Shown: positions 34,316-43,949, counted from the stretch's first letter. The stretch is 64,000 nucleotides of DNA from an uncultured Collinsella sp. (GCA_900543505.1 UQSB01000003.1:1-64000), one strand, 5' to 3'. A program made the numbers and translations. Notes: generated from the letters alone by a model not told the origin.

Positions 34316-37066
34316 TTAGGCGGAACGCTTGGCCTCGAGCTTGGCCTGAGCGGCAGCCAGGCGCGCGAGGGGCACGCGATAGGGCGAGCAGGACACGTAG
34401 TCCACGTCGGCCACGTTAAACAGGCCCTTGATGGACTTGGGGTCGCCGCCGTGCTCGCCGCACACGCCAAAGTGCATGTCGGGATTGGTGGCGCGGCCCT
34501 TCTCGACGGCCAAGCGCACGAGCTCCAGCACCGCCGCGTCGATGGTCTCGAAGGGGTTGTCTTTCAGAATCTTTTTATGCATGTACAGCGGGATGAACTT
34601 GGCCTCGGCGTCATCGCGCGAGAAGCCAAAGGTCGTCTGGGTGAGGTCGTTGGTGCCAAAGCAGAAGAAGTCGGCATGATGGGCGATCTCGTCAGCGACC
34701 ATGCAGGCACGCGGCAGCTCGAGCATCGTGCCCACGGGAATATTGAGCTCGACGCCTTCCTCGGCGGAAACCTCGGCGATCACGCGCTCGATAACCTCGC
34801 GGGTCTGGACATGCTCGGCCGTGATGGAAACGAGCGGAACCATGATCTCGGGGCGCGGGTCGACACCCTCCTTGATAAGGCGGGCAGCGGCCGTGGCGAC
34901 GGCGCGAACCTGCATGAGCGGCAGATCGCCAAAGACGACGGACAGGCGCACGCCGCGCAAGCCCAGCATGGGGTTGGACTCGACCATGCCGTCAATGCGA
35001 CGCAGGCGGGCGCGCAGGGCAGCGAGCTCCTCCTCGGGAGCGCCGGCGGCCTCCTTCTTGGTGATGGCGACCTCGAGCTCGCGAGGATTATCCAGGAACT
35101 CATGAAGCGGCGGATCGAGCAGGCGGACGACCACATCGCGACCGGACATGGTCTTGAACATCGCCAGGAAGTCCTCGGTCTGAACCTTGAGCAGGTCGGC
35201 CAGGGCCTGCTGCTTCACGGCCTCATCGTCAGACAGGATAAAGCTCTGGATGATGTTCTTGCGATCGCCCAGGAACATGTGCTCGGTGCGGCACAGACCG
35301 ATGGCCTCGGCGCCAAACTCGAGCGCGAGTGCAGCATCCTCGGGGTTGTCGGCGTTAACGCGCACGTGGTTGGCGTGGCCGCAGGTCTCGTCCAAACGGA
35401 TCTCATCAGCCCAAGACAGGATGGTGTCCAGGTCGCCGGTGAGCTCTGCAGAGACCAGGTCGACCGCGCCGTCGACGACGATACCCTGGGTGCCGTCGAT
35501 GGAGATGACATCGCCCTCGCGCAGCACGCGGTCGCTGCCCTCGATGCGCACGACCTTCTCTGCCGCGTCAATGTGGAAGCGCTCAACGCCGCAAACGCAG
35601 GGCGTACCCATGCCGCGGGCGATAACGGCGGCATGGCTCGTCTTGCCACCGTGGCTGGTCAGGATGCCCTCGGCGGCGACCATGCCCTTCAGGTCGTCGG
35701 GGTTGGTCTCCCAGCGAACCAGAATGACCTTGTAGCCCTCGTTGGCGCGCGCGACGGCGTCATCACTCGAGAACACGACCTCGCCCACGGCGGCACCGGG
35801 GCTGGCGTTAAGACCGGTAGCGAGCGCCTCGTACTTCTTGGAGGCGTCGAACTGCGGGTGCAGGAGCTGGTCGAGCTGTGCAGGGTCGATGCGGCTCACG
35901 GCCTCCTCGCGGGTGATGAGGCCCTCCTCGACCATCTCGATGGCGATGCGCAGGGCGGCGGTGGCGGTGCGCTTGCCCACGCGGGTCTGGAGCATCCAGA
36001 GCTTACCCTGCTCGATGGTGAACTCGATATCGCACATATCGCGATAGTGGTCCTCAAGCGTCAGGAAGACACGCTCAAGCTCCTCACCTGCGGACTCGAG
36101 GCCTGGGGTGGTCTTGAGGTCGGCGATGGGCTCGGTGTTGCGGATGCCGGCGACGACGTCCTCGCCCTGGGCGTTGACCAGAAAGTCACCGTAGAACTCC
36201 TTAGTGCCGTCGGCCGGGTTGCGCGTAAAGGCGACGCCGGTCGCAGAGGTCTCGCCCTTGTTGCCAAAGGCCATGGCTTGGACGTTGACGGCGGTGCCGA
36301 GCTCGTCGGAAATGCCGTGCTGCTTGCGGTAGATGCAGGCGCGCTCGTTCATCCAGCTGCCAAAGACGGCCTGGATGGCAAGGCGCAGCTGGAGCTCCGG
36401 ATCGTGCGGGAAAACGGGCTTACCGTCGGCGACCTCGAGCTCGGGATACAGGGTCGCCTCGACGTTCTCGGAGAAGATGCCCTTAAAGGTCTCGACGAGC
36501 TCCTGCAGGTCCTCGGCCGAAAGCTCGGAATCGACACGAACGCCGGCGACCAGGCGGGCCTGGGTCAGGGCGTTCTCGAATAGGTCGGCGTCGACGCCCA
36601 TGACGACGTTGGAGAACATCTGGATAAAGCGACGGTAGCTGTCCCAGGCAAAGCGCGGGTTCTGCGTCTGCGCGATAAGGCCCTGGACGGAATCGTCGTT
36701 GAGGCCCAGGTTGAGGACCGTGTCCATCATGCCGGGCATGGAGAACGGAGCGCCCGAGCGAACCGACACGAGCAGCGGATCGGAGGCATCGCCGAGTTTC
36801 TTGCCGCAACGGGCCTCGAGGTCCGCCTCGGCGGCAACGATCTCATCGAGTGCGCCTTCGGGCCAGACGTTGCCGGCACCGGAGTACTCGACACAGGTCT
36901 GGCAGGTAATGGTAAAGCCACCGGGAACCGGCAGACCGATGCGGCTCATCTCGGCAAGGTTTGCGCCTTTGCCGCCAAGCACGAAGTTCATGGATTTGTC
37001 GCCCTCAGTGACACAGGTGCCCTGGGCGTCGGTTCCAAAACGGTAAACCCTCTTGCAATCGCTCAC
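34316..37066 (-). CDS. ppdK: Pyruvate, phosphate dikinase
   Basis: Interconverts pyruvate, ATP and phosphate with PEP, AMP and diphosphate; in anaerobes it works in glycolysis or in PEP formation. The 916 residues have the ATP-grasp nucleotide domain at the N-terminus, the swivelling phosphohistidine domain with GGKTSHAAVIARGMG (catalytic His in TSHA), and the C-terminal PEP/pyruvate barrel with GLCRTEHMF and CGEHGGDP. Start GTG at 37066 with GGAAGGGG upstream. Its regulator ppsR lies 326 bp upstream on the same strand. Confidence 0.98.
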   Translation of the reverse strand: MSDCKRVYRFGTDAQGTCVTEGDKSMNFVLGGKGANLAEMSRIGLPVPGGFTITCQTCVEYSGAGNVWPEGALDEIVAAEADLEARCGKKLGDASDPLLVSVRSGAPFSMPGMMDTVLNLGLNDDSVQGLIAQTQNPRFAWDSYRRFIQMFSNVVMGVDADLFENALTQARLVAGVRVDSELSAEDLQELVETFKGIFSENVEATLYPELEVADGKPVFPHDPELQLRLAIQAVFGSWMNERACIYRKQHGISDELGTAVNVQAMAFGNKGETSATGVAFTRNPADGTKEFYGDFLVNAQGEDVVAGIRNTEPIADLKTTPGLESAGEELERVFLTLEDHYRDMCDIEFTIEQGKLWMLQTRVGKRTATAALRIAIEMVEEGLITREEAVSRIDPAQLDQLLHPQFDASKKYEALATGLNASPGAAVGEVVFSSDDAVARANEGYKVILVRWETNPDDLKGMVAAEGILTSHGGKTSHAAVIARGMGTPCVCGVERFHIDAAEKVVRIEGSDRVLREGDVISIDGTQGIVVDGAVDLVSAELTGDLDTILSWADEIRLDETCGHANHVRVNADNPEDAALALEFGAEAIGLCRTEHMFLGDRKNIIQSFILSDDEAVKQQALADLLKVQTEDFLAMFKTMSGRDVVVRLLDPPLHEFLDNPRELEVAITKKEAAGAPEEELAALRARLRRIDGMVESNPMLGLRGVRLSVVFGDLPLMQVRAVATAAARLIKEGVDPRPEIMVPLVSITAEHVQTREVIERVIAEVSAEEGVELNIPVGTMLELPRACMVADEIAHHADFFCFGTNDLTQTTFGFSRDDAEAKFIPLYMHKKILKDNPFETIDAAVLELVRLAVEKGRATNPDMHFGVCGEHGGDPKSIKGLFNVADVDYVSCSPYRVPLARLAAAQAKLEAKRSA

Positions 37067-37141
37067 GATACTTCCCCTTCCATGCGCTTACACGCACGAC
37101 CGTGGTAACGAATCGACCCGCCGGATGCGGGCCGTGAGGGA

Positions 37142-37147
37142 ACTATA
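37142..37147 (-). promoter_or_regulatory. Possible ppdK -10 element
   Basis: TATAGT on the minus strand lies about 75 bases before the ppdK GTG start. No convincing -35 is seen at 16-18 bases. The rest of the 326-bp gap (37148-37392) holds only A/T-richer sequence and the REP-like pair listed separately. Confidence 0.35.
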
Positions 37148-37335
37148 CGGCGGGTTTTGGACAGGCTTGAGCAGAGGGTGCGCGGTTTGGTAAACGTGCT
37201 AAAACCGGCGGTAAACGGTAGGTAAAGGTGGCTACCTTATGAAGATACCACTACAAGGAAAGTGCAGGTCGGATGCGATGTTTTTGCTAAATCGCTTTAC
37301 CATTTATCAGCATTATTTCCAAGTATTCTCTTTGG

Positions 37336-37396
37336 TTAGCTAAAAGAGCCCCGTCCCAAATTAGCTACCCAAACAACCTTGTCCCAAGTGGGCTAC
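37336..37396. repeat. Tandem REP-like palindromes between ppsR and ppdK
   Basis: TTAGCTAA (37336-37343) and TTAGCTA (37361-37367) flank CCCCGTCCC, the complement of the GGGACGGGG core of the REPs around the transposase at 45-46 kb. Immediately after, TAGCTACCC and GGGCTAC flank TTGTCCCAA, a second GGGAC-containing unit that reaches the ppsR stop codon. Two similar units in tandem fit a REP pair. Confidence 0.6.
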
Positions 37397-38268
37397 TTTT
37401 GTTGAGCGCGGCGGGCGGCACGGCGGGCTCTTGCCTCTTGAATCTCTTCGAGGTGAGCAATGATCTCGGCAGCGCTTTCCTCGATGGCTTTGCCGTCGGT
37501 ACGCACAACAAAGCAGCCTAAGCGCTTCATGAGGGCACGAGCTTCCTCAAGCTCGCTGCGCACGCTCTCAGGCTTGGCATAGGAGCCGGCAACGGCACGG
37601 GCGTAGTCATCGCCCAAGCGGCTATCGCGAATCTCAGAAATAACGTCGACGGTTGAAATCAGGCCGAACAGGTGCATCGGGTCAACCTCGTAAATCGACT
37701 TGGGCGGCTCCATGCCATGCGCCAGTGGGACATTGGCGACCTTGTAGCCCTGATAGGCTAAATACATCGACAGCGGCGTCTTGGATGTACGCGACACACC
37801 CAGCAGCACGATATCGGCACCCGACAGATCGTCGCAACCACGACCGTCATCGTGCTCAACGAAATACTCCATGGCCTCGATACGATGGAAATAGCGGTCA
37901 TCGGTCTTGTGAATCACGCCCGCAACGCACTTGGGCGGCACACCGATGAGCGACGACAGCACGGCAAGCGTCGGGCCGATCAGGTCGACCGAACGGATAT
38001 GCAGCATACCTAGGTAATCGAGCACGCGGGCGCGAAGCGCCGGATCGACAATGGTATGGAACACGGCGACATCGCGATGGTCGGCATCGACGCGCGGCCC
38101 CACAAATGACTTGACCTGCTCCACGGAGGTCACCTTGGGCAGGCGCAAAACGCGAAAAGCCCCTTCATCAAATTGCCCGGACGCCGCAAGCACCACCTCA
38201 CAAGCGGTATCGCCGAGCGAGTCGGAGATAACGATAACGGTGGGACGAGCGGTGACCGGGCAATCCAT
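37393..38268 (-). CDS. ppsR: PPDK/PEP synthase regulatory kinase-phosphorylase
   Basis: Bifunctional regulator of the DUF299 family that inactivates pyruvate phosphate dikinase by ADP-dependent phosphorylation of a threonine and reactivates it by phosphate-dependent removal. The 291 residues show VIVISDSLGDTACEV near the start and the P-loop-like GVSRTSKTPLSMYLA (about 158-172), the family signature. A basic Ala/Arg tail ends the protein. AAAAGGAG precedes the ATG. It lies just downstream of glyQ-glyS and upstream of ppdK, its probable target. Confidence 0.93.
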   Translation of the reverse strand: MDCPVTARPTVIVISDSLGDTACEVVLAASGQFDEGAFRVLRLPKVTSVEQVKSFVGPRVDADHRDVAVFHTIVDPALRARVLDYLGMLHIRSVDLIGPTLAVLSSLIGVPPKCVAGVIHKTDDRYFHRIEAMEYFVEHDDGRGCDDLSGADIVLLGVSRTSKTPLSMYLAYQGYKVANVPLAHGMEPPKSIYEVDPMHLFGLISTVDVISEIRDSRLGDDYARAVAGSYAKPESVRSELEEARALMKRLGCFVVRTDGKAIEESAAEIIAHLEEIQEARARRAARRAQQK

Positions 38269-38302
38269 GCGGGGCTCCTTTTGCGCTTATGCGCAGGCTG
38301 GC

Positions 38303-40399
38303 TTACTTTTTGCGGGCAAGCTCACCGATGTTGGCAATGCCGGAGAAAACGGCCTCGAAGCGGTTGAGCAGCTTAAGGCGATTATCGCGAAGCTGCTCGT
38401 CCTTGTCCATGACCATGACCTCATCGAAGAAACGGTCGATGGGCGCGCGCAGGGCGGCGAGGGCGGCAAATGCGGCCGGGTAGTCCTCGGCAGCAAGGGC
38501 GGCATCGACGGCGGTCTGAGCAGCCTCGGAGGCGTCGGCGAGCGCAAGCTCGACCTCGCCCATCAGGCTGCGGTCATACTCCGCACCCAGCTCGGGCTTG
38601 GAGATATGCGCGGCGCGGGCATAGGCGGTCGCCAGGTTGTCGAACGTCTCAGCGTCGTTCTTGCGGGCCTCGTCGAGGGCGGCGCAGCGGGCGAAGAAGA
38701 CGGACGGGGCGATGATGTGCACCGCGGAGACGGCGGCGACGGTATCGGCCGGAATCTTTTCGTCGCGGGCCATGCTCACCAGGCGGCCATGGAAGAAGTC
38801 ACGAACCTGCTGGGCGACCTCGGCGGCGTCGAACTCAATGCCCTGCTCACTGTAGAGTTCGAGGGCAAAGTCGATGAGCGACGTGGGGTCGATCGGCAGA
38901 CGGTCGCGCAGGATGTTGATAATGCCGATAGCGGCACGACGCAGCGCGTAGGGGTCGGAGGAGCCGGTCGGGGGCTCGCCGATGGCAAAGATACCGGCGA
39001 TGGTATCGAGCTTGTCGGCGCAGGCCACGATGCAGCCAGCGGTGCCCTCGGGCAGCTCGTCACCGGCAAAGCGAGGACGATAGTGATCGCGAATAGCATG
39101 GGCGACCTCGTCGTTCTCCCCCATCGCGGTCGCGTAATAACCGCCCATCACGCCCTGCTGGCTCGTGAACTCGACGACGGCGTTGGACACCAGGTCTGCC
39201 TTGCACAGGTGTGCGGCGCGAGCAGCGTCGGCGGCAAGATGGGCGCCCAGGTGAGCCTCGCGGGCGATAGCGAGCGCGAGCTGCTCGATGCGCTCGGACT
39301 TGGCGAGCACGCTACCGAGCTTCTCCTGGAAGGCAACCTTGGACAGACGCTCACGGAACTCGTCGAGGGAGATCTTCAGGTCCTCCTCGTAGAAGAACTT
39401 AGCGTCGTCCAGACGGGCGCGCACGACGCGCTCGTTACCGTCGATCACTCGCTCGGCGTTCTCGGGCTTGCTGTTGGAGACGACCACGAACTCACGCGTC
39501 AGCTTGCCCTCGCCGTCATAGATCGGGAAGTAACGCTGGTTGGTGAGCATGGACTCGCAGATAATCTCGTGCGGGACCTTGAGGAACTCCTCGTCGAAAG
39601 TACCGACGAGCACCGTCGGCCACTCGCAGAGGTTAATGACCTCCTCAAAGACCTTCTTGGGCGTATCGACATGGCAGCCGGGGCGAGCGGCCTCGACCTC
39701 GGCGATACCGGCGAGAATCGCCTCGCGACGGCGCTCGGCAGAAAGCACGCCGGCATCCTCGAGCACCTGCTCGTAGGCGGCGGGGCTGGCGACAACGTGG
39801 TCACCGGGGCCGAGCACGCGATGGCCGCGCGTGGTGTTGCCGCTCGTCACGTCGGCAAACGACACGGGCACAACATCCTCGCCCAGAAGGCAGCAAATCC
39901 AGCGGACCGGACGCACGAACGTCGCGTGCTCGTGGCCCCAGCGCTGGGAGCGGTAGTTGGGCCACTGCAGGCCGGCAATGGTCTTCTCGCACAGGGCCGT
40001 CAGGATCGGGGTTGCCGGTGCGGAGGGAATGTTCTTCTCGGCAAAGACATACTCGCGACCGTCGGTATCCTCACGACGGACCAGGTCCTCGGCAGCCACA
40101 CCGCACTTGCGGGCGAAGCCCTGGGCGGCCTTGGTGGCGTTACCGTCAGCGTCGAAGGCGATGTTTGCCGCGGGGCCACGCTTGACCTCGTGAACCTCAT
40201 CGGTCGCGGTGGCAACGTCGGCAACGAGCGCAGCCAGGCGACGCGGGCTCGAGATCACGCGGACCTCGCCGTGGGCCAGACCGGCCTCGTCGAGACCCTT
40301 GGCGATCATGGTACCAAGCTGCTTGACGGCATTGTTCAGCGGTGCAGAGGGCATTTCCTCCGTACCGATCTCAAACAGGAAATCCTTAGCGTCTGCCAT
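38303..40399 (-). CDS. glyS: Glycyl-tRNA synthetase beta subunit
   Basis: Beta subunit of the heterotetrameric glycyl-tRNA synthetase, which binds tRNA-Gly and supports editing-like HD and anticodon-binding functions. The 698 residues begin with the family hallmark FLFEIGTEEMPSAPL and run to an anticodon-binding C-terminal region ending NIGELARKK. Length is normal. The ATG follows GAGGTGG, three bases after the glyQ stop. Confidence 0.97.
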   Translation of the reverse strand: MADAKDFLFEIGTEEMPSAPLNNAVKQLGTMIAKGLDEAGLAHGEVRVISSPRRLAALVADVATATDEVHEVKRGPAANIAFDADGNATKAAQGFARKCGVAAEDLVRREDTDGREYVFAEKNIPSAPATPILTALCEKTIAGLQWPNYRSQRWGHEHATFVRPVRWICCLLGEDVVPVSFADVTSGNTTRGHRVLGPGDHVVASPAAYEQVLEDAGVLSAERRREAILAGIAEVEAARPGCHVDTPKKVFEEVINLCEWPTVLVGTFDEEFLKVPHEIICESMLTNQRYFPIYDGEGKLTREFVVVSNSKPENAERVIDGNERVVRARLDDAKFFYEEDLKISLDEFRERLSKVAFQEKLGSVLAKSERIEQLALAIAREAHLGAHLAADAARAAHLCKADLVSNAVVEFTSQQGVMGGYYATAMGENDEVAHAIRDHYRPRFAGDELPEGTAGCIVACADKLDTIAGIFAIGEPPTGSSDPYALRRAAIGIINILRDRLPIDPTSLIDFALELYSEQGIEFDAAEVAQQVRDFFHGRLVSMARDEKIPADTVAAVSAVHIIAPSVFFARCAALDEARKNDAETFDNLATAYARAAHISKPELGAEYDRSLMGEVELALADASEAAQTAVDAALAAEDYPAAFAALAALRAPIDRFFDEVMVMDKDEQLRDNRLKLLNRFEAVFSGIANIGELARKK

Positions 40400-40402
40400 G
40401 GC

Positions 40403-41314
40403 TTACGCCACCTCGCCTTCCTGGTCGGCATTCTCGTTGACTCCGGCGACCTCGGCCATGTAGGCCTCGCAGCACGCCTTGGCGACGGCGCGGACGCGCA
40501 GGATGTAGTTGGCACGCTCGACCGCGGACAGGGCGCCGCGGGCATCGAGCAGGTTGAAGGCGTGGCTGCACTTCATGACACAGTCGTACGCCGGCAACGG
40601 CAGCTTGCGCTCCAGGCAGGAATGGCACTCGGCCTCGTAGTCGTCAAACTTCTGACGCATCATCTCGACGTTGGCGACCTCAAAGTTATAGGCACTGAAC
40701 TCGCGCTCGTTCTCGAGGAACACGTCGCCGTAGGTCATGGGCGTGCCGTCGGGCAGATAGCTCCACACCAGATCGTATACCGAGTTGACGCCCTGAGCGT
40801 ACATGGCGATACGCTCCAGGCCATAGGTGATCTCGACGGGCACGGGGTCGACCTCGATACCGCCCACCTGCTGGAAGTACGTGAACTGCGTGACCTCCAT
40901 GCCGTTGAGCCAGACCTCCCAGCCAAGGCCCCAGGCGCCCAGCGTCGGGCTCTCCCAGTCGTCCTCGACAAAACGGACGTCATGGTCGTTGGGGTCCAGG
41001 CCAATGGCAGCAAGAGACCCCAGGTAAAGCTCCTGAGCATTAACCGGAGAGGGCTTAATGAGCACCTGGAACTGATAGTAGTGCTGCATGCGGTTAGGGT
41101 TCTCGCCGTAGCGGCCGTCGGCGGGACGGCGGCAGGGCTGCGCATAGCAGGTGCGCCATTCGGCGGGACCGAGCGAGCGCAGCGTGGTCGCGGTATGGAA
41201 GGTACCGGCACCGACCTCGGAGTCATAGGGCTGCATAATGACGCAGCCCTGCTCGCCCCAGTACTGCTGGAGGCGCAGGATGATGTCTTGGAAGGAAAGC
41301 GATGAAGCGTTCAT
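40403..41314 (-). CDS. glyQ: Glycyl-tRNA synthetase alpha subunit
   Basis: Catalytic alpha subunit that activates glycine; class II fold. The 303 residues include [24 protein letters not shown] (in two parts), the segment [23 protein letters not shown] containing motif 2, and a C-terminal helical tail. Length is normal. No T-box or other leader is visible in the 59-bp gap from lepB, so it is probably transcribed from the upstream rpsP promoter. Confidence 0.98.
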   Translation of the reverse strand: MNASSLSFQDIILRLQQYWGEQGCVIMQPYDSEVGAGTFHTATTLRSLGPAEWRTCYAQPCRRPADGRYGENPNRMQHYYQFQVLIKPSPVNAQELYLGSLAAIGLDPNDHDVRFVEDDWESPTLGAWGLGWEVWLNGMEVTQFTYFQQVGGIEVDPVPVEITYGLERIAMYAQGVNSVYDLVWSYLPDGTPMTYGDVFLENEREFSAYNFEVANVEMMRQKFDDYEAECHSCLERKLPLPAYDCVMKCSHAFNLLDARGALSAVERANYILRVRAVAKACCEAYMAEVAGVNENADQEGEVA

Positions 41315-41373
41315 GCCTCTAATATCCCCTCGTCGAAACGATTACACGGTTAGGTACTGTACTATAGCGGTTT

Positions 41374-41937
41374 TTAGTCGATAGCGCCGATGCGGTTGAG
41401 CGGCCAGTAGCGCACAAGCGCCACAGCGATCAAATCAGAGCGATCGACGGGACCAAAGTAGCGCGAGTCGGCAGAGTTTTCGCGGTTGTCGCCCATCACC
41501 CACACGCACCCGTCGGGAACGGTGTAGGGATAACTCACCTGGGCGCCAGGCGCTTGGACCGAAAGCGGCCAGCTCATGCCCATCGTATAGTCCTCATCGA
41601 GCGCTTGGCCGTCAACGACCACCTTGCCGTCCTGCAGGTCGACCGTCTGGCCGGCCGTGGCAATAACACGCTTGACAAGAACATCATGCTCGGAAGTGAC
41701 ATCGGGGTTGTGGAACACCACGATATCACCCTGTTTGACGGGCTGACCGAGCTCGAGGCTCACCTTTTGTGCCAGGATCTGGTCGCCAATCTCGATCGTG
41801 TCCTCCATGGAGCCGGTGGGTACCACAAAGGGCTCGACCACAAAGGTGCGGATCAGGAAGGTGGCCACGAGCGCGATCGCGATGACCGCGACCCACTCAA
41901 AAGCGCCCCTCAACGCGGAATGCTGCGATGGAACCAT
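41374..41937 (-). CDS. lepB: Signal peptidase I
   Basis: Membrane serine-lysine protease that removes signal peptides. The 187 residues have one N-terminal membrane anchor (about 14-32), the catalytic serine in PTGSMEDTI, the catalytic lysine in VLVKRVIA, and the box GDNRENSADSRYFG. This is the short Gram-positive form. ATG at 41937 has GAGGAG five bases upstream and begins just past the trmD stop; a GTG at 41943 overlaps that stop and is the alternative. Confidence 0.97.
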   Translation of the reverse strand: MVPSQHSALRGAFEWVAVIAIALVATFLIRTFVVEPFVVPTGSMEDTIEIGDQILAQKVSLELGQPVKQGDIVVFHNPDVTSEHDVLVKRVIATAGQTVDLQDGKVVVDGQALDEDYTMGMSWPLSVQAPGAQVSYPYTVPDGCVWVMGDNRENSADSRYFGPVDRSDLIAVALVRYWPLNRIGAID

Positions 41938-41939
41938 TC

Positions 41940-42698
41940 TCACTCCTCGCTCTGCGAATACGAAGCGTCCAGAATCTCCTGCGCGTATGCGCGCTCCTGG
42001 GGCGTAAGCCGTGCCGTCTCGATCAGGTCGGGACGCCAGCGGCAGGTGCGCTCGATGGCATTCTTACGGCGCCAGGCGTCAACCTTGGCATGGTCACCGC
42101 TCACGAGCACCGGCGGCACGCCCTCGCCGTTGAATTCAGCAGGGCGAGTGTACTGCGCATACTCGAGCAGGCCTCCGTCCTCGGCGGTCGAGAACGACTC
42201 GTCGACGTTGCTCATCTCGTCACCAAGGGCGCCGGGAATCAGGCGTACGACGGCATCGGCAACGACCATAGCGGGAAGCTCGCCGCCCGTGAGCACGTAA
42301 TCGCCGATCGACAGGCGCTCGTCGGCATACGCATAGGCACGCTCGTCGACACCCTCGTAACGGCTGCACACAAACAGCAAGCGCTCGCTTTTGAGCAGGC
42401 GCTCGGCCACATGCTGTGTAAAGGGCTCGCCACAGGGGGTAAAAAACACCACGGTGGGCTTAGGACCCTCGGAGCTAATAGCCTCGATGGCCTCGACAAT
42501 AGGCTCGACCTTCATGAGCATGCCCTGCCCGCCGCCGTACGGCTCGTCATCGACGGTACGATGGCGGTCGTGCGTCCAGTCGCGCAGGTTATACGCCTTA
42601 AAATCAAAAAGGCCGGCCTTGCGGGCGCGGCCCAAAATCGATGTGGACATGACGGGCTCAAACATCTCGGGAAAGACCGAAAGGGTCTCAATCAGCAT
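41940..42698 (-). CDS. trmD: tRNA (guanine-N1)-methyltransferase
   Basis: Methylates G37 of tRNAs, preventing +1 frameshifting. The 252 residues carry the knotted SPOUT motifs: LSVFPEMFEP, DEPYGGGQGM, CSRYEGVDERA and SIGDYVLTGGELPAM. GGGAGG precedes the ATG. It belongs to rpsP-khpA-rimM-trmD, but rplS, the usual next gene, lies elsewhere (33.8 kb). Confidence 0.98.
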   Translation of the reverse strand: MLIETLSVFPEMFEPVMSTSILGRARKAGLFDFKAYNLRDWTHDRHRTVDDEPYGGGQGMLMKVEPIVEAIEAISSEGPKPTVVFFTPCGEPFTQHVAERLLKSERLLFVCSRYEGVDERAYAYADERLSIGDYVLTGGELPAMVVADAVVRLIPGALGDEMSNVDESFSTAEDGGLLEYAQYTRPAEFNGEGVPPVLVSGDHAKVDAWRRKNAIERTCRWRPDLIETARLTPQERAYAQEILDASYSQSEE

Positions 42699-42708
42699 GT
42701 TGTCCTCC

Positions 42709-43230
42709 CTACTTGTCCATATCGATCAGGCCGTCCATAACGTGGACGGAAATTGTTCCTGTGTCGGGAAGATCGAGCACAACCTGCTCGATCACGGGAA
42801 TCAGTACCTCGCCGTACCGATCACCCTCGACAACCCAAACATCGTTAGCGGGCGTCGACATGATCTCGACGATCGTGCCGAGTGAACCGAAGCGCTCGTC
42901 GACCACCTCGCGACCCATCAGGTCGGTATAGGCGGCGTCGAGTGAATCGAGCTCAAAATCGTCACGATTTGCCAACACATAGCATCCCGTGATGCCCTCG
43001 GCGGCCGTCAAGTCGTCAATGCCCTCAAACGAGACCAGATCGCCATCGCCCGTATCGGTGACGGACACGACCGTGCAAAAGCGGTCGCGCTTGAGCGCCG
43101 GCGGCGTCAGGGCGACGCGCATACCCGGCTCTAATACAGAAGGAAGCCCCCGCAGCGGTTGCGCGAGGACCTCCCCCTTCCTTCCGTGCGGCTTGACCAC
43201 ACGGGCGATGTTTTTGTACTGGGACCTCAA
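42709..43230 (-). CDS. rimM: 16S rRNA processing protein RimM
   Basis: Assists 30S head maturation by binding S19. The 173 residues have the N-terminal RimM beta barrel (IARVVKPHGRKGEVLAQPL) and a C-terminal PRC-barrel (VDERFGSLGTIVEIMSTPANDVWVV in parts). The start is taken as TTG at 43230, four bases past the khpA stop; no strong ribosome site is visible, so translational coupling is likely. Confidence 0.94.
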   Translation of the reverse strand: MRSQYKNIARVVKPHGRKGEVLAQPLRGLPSVLEPGMRVALTPPALKRDRFCTVVSVTDTGDGDLVSFEGIDDLTAAEGITGCYVLANRDDFELDSLDAAYTDLMGREVVDERFGSLGTIVEIMSTPANDVWVVEGDRYGEVLIPVIEQVVLDLPDTGTISVHVMDGLIDMDK

Positions 43231-43234
43231 GGTC

Positions 43235-43519
43235 CTAGCCCAGAACCTCTACCTCGACAGCAGTGTCGAGGCGAGCGGCCAGTGCACGGGCGAGCGTGCG
43301 AATGGCCTTGATGGTACGGCCACGACGGCCGATGACCTTAGCGACGTCATCCTCGGCGACAGAAACCTCGATCGTAGAGGCGTCGTCACCATCGATGACC
43401 TCAAGGCTCACGGAATCCGGGTCGTCGACGATCTGAACAACGAGATATTCGACGAGATCGGCGATGCGATCTGAGAGCATTGCCTCACCCTCGAGCTGTG
43501 CAGCGTCAACCTCAGGCAC
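43235..43519 (-). CDS. khpA: KH-domain RNA-binding protein KhpA
   Basis: Small RNA-binding protein that, with KhpB, affects cell elongation and division in Gram-positive bacteria. The 94 residues include one KH domain with VIGRRGRTIKAIRTLARAL holding the GxxG loop. GTG start at 43519 with GAGGAG at six bases. The position between rpsP and rimM is conserved. The usual YlqC length is about 80, so there is a short N-terminal extension. Confidence 0.93.
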   Translation of the reverse strand: MPEVDAAQLEGEAMLSDRIADLVEYLVVQIVDDPDSVSLEVIDGDDASTIEVSVAEDDVAKVIGRRGRTIKAIRTLARALAARLDTAVEVEVLG

Positions 43520-43522
43520 GAT

Positions 43523-43864
43523 TTACTCCTCGGCGCCCTCAGCGGCCTCAGCGGCAGCCTTAGCGGCCTCGGCCTCTTTGGCGAGCTGCTTCTTGGACTT
43601 CTTGACGACGGTCTCGGTCTTCTCGCCCTCGTTGGCGGCCTTGACCAGAGCGGCGACGGCGTCGGTGAGCTGAGCGCCCTTGGACTGCCAGTCGGCGATC
43701 TTCTCGAGGTCGAGATTGATGGTCTTGGGGGCGGTCATCGGGTTGTAGCGGCCAACCTCCTCGATGATACGACCGTCACGCGGGGCGCGGGAATCGGCGA
43801 CGACGACACGGTAGTACGGACGCTTCTTAGCGCCGTGACGAGCAAGGCGAATCTTGACTGCCAA
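43523..43864 (-). CDS. rpsP: 30S ribosomal protein S16
   Basis: Small-subunit protein needed for 30S assembly. The 113 residues contain [20 protein letters not shown] and GRYNPM, then a charged Lys/Ala/Glu-rich tail of about 30 residues that most S16 lack. The start is TTG at 43864, the position matching the universal N-terminus, with GGAGGAG six bases upstream. It leads rpsP-khpA-rimM-trmD-lepB-glyQ-glyS(-ppsR). Confidence 0.97.
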   Translation of the reverse strand: MAVKIRLARHGAKKRPYYRVVVADSRAPRDGRIIEEVGRYNPMTAPKTINLDLEKIADWQSKGAQLTDAVAALVKAANEGEKTETVVKKSKKQLAKEAEAAKAAAEAAEGAEE

Positions 43865-43920
43865 AGGAAACTCCTCCAACCAAGCAGCTTTAGGCTGCAA
43901 CTACAAACAAACAGTTGAAC

Positions 43921-43949
43921 ATAATACGCCATCGACGCGGGCAGGTGAA
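43921..43949 (-). promoter_or_regulatory. rpsP operon promoter
   Basis: TTCACC (43949-43944) and TATTAT (43926-43921) are spaced exactly 17 bases on the minus strand. The short leader contains a GCAGC/GCTGC hairpin just before the ribosome site. Confidence 0.65.

Noticed and set aside
34451..36583. A 710-codon plus-strand frame opposite ppdK
   Set aside because: Shadow of ppdK; no motif, start signal or promoter of its own.
38051..41305. A 1084-codon open frame on the plus strand opposite glyQ and glyS
   Set aside because: It is a mirror of the biased codon use of glyQ and glyS on the minus strand. Its product is His/Gly/Leu-rich without any domain, and it has no ribosome site or promoter.
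41315..41373. T-box leader upstream of glyQ
   Set aside because: The gap is only 59 bp and holds no specifier stem or T-box sequence; glyQ appears to be read from the upstream operon.
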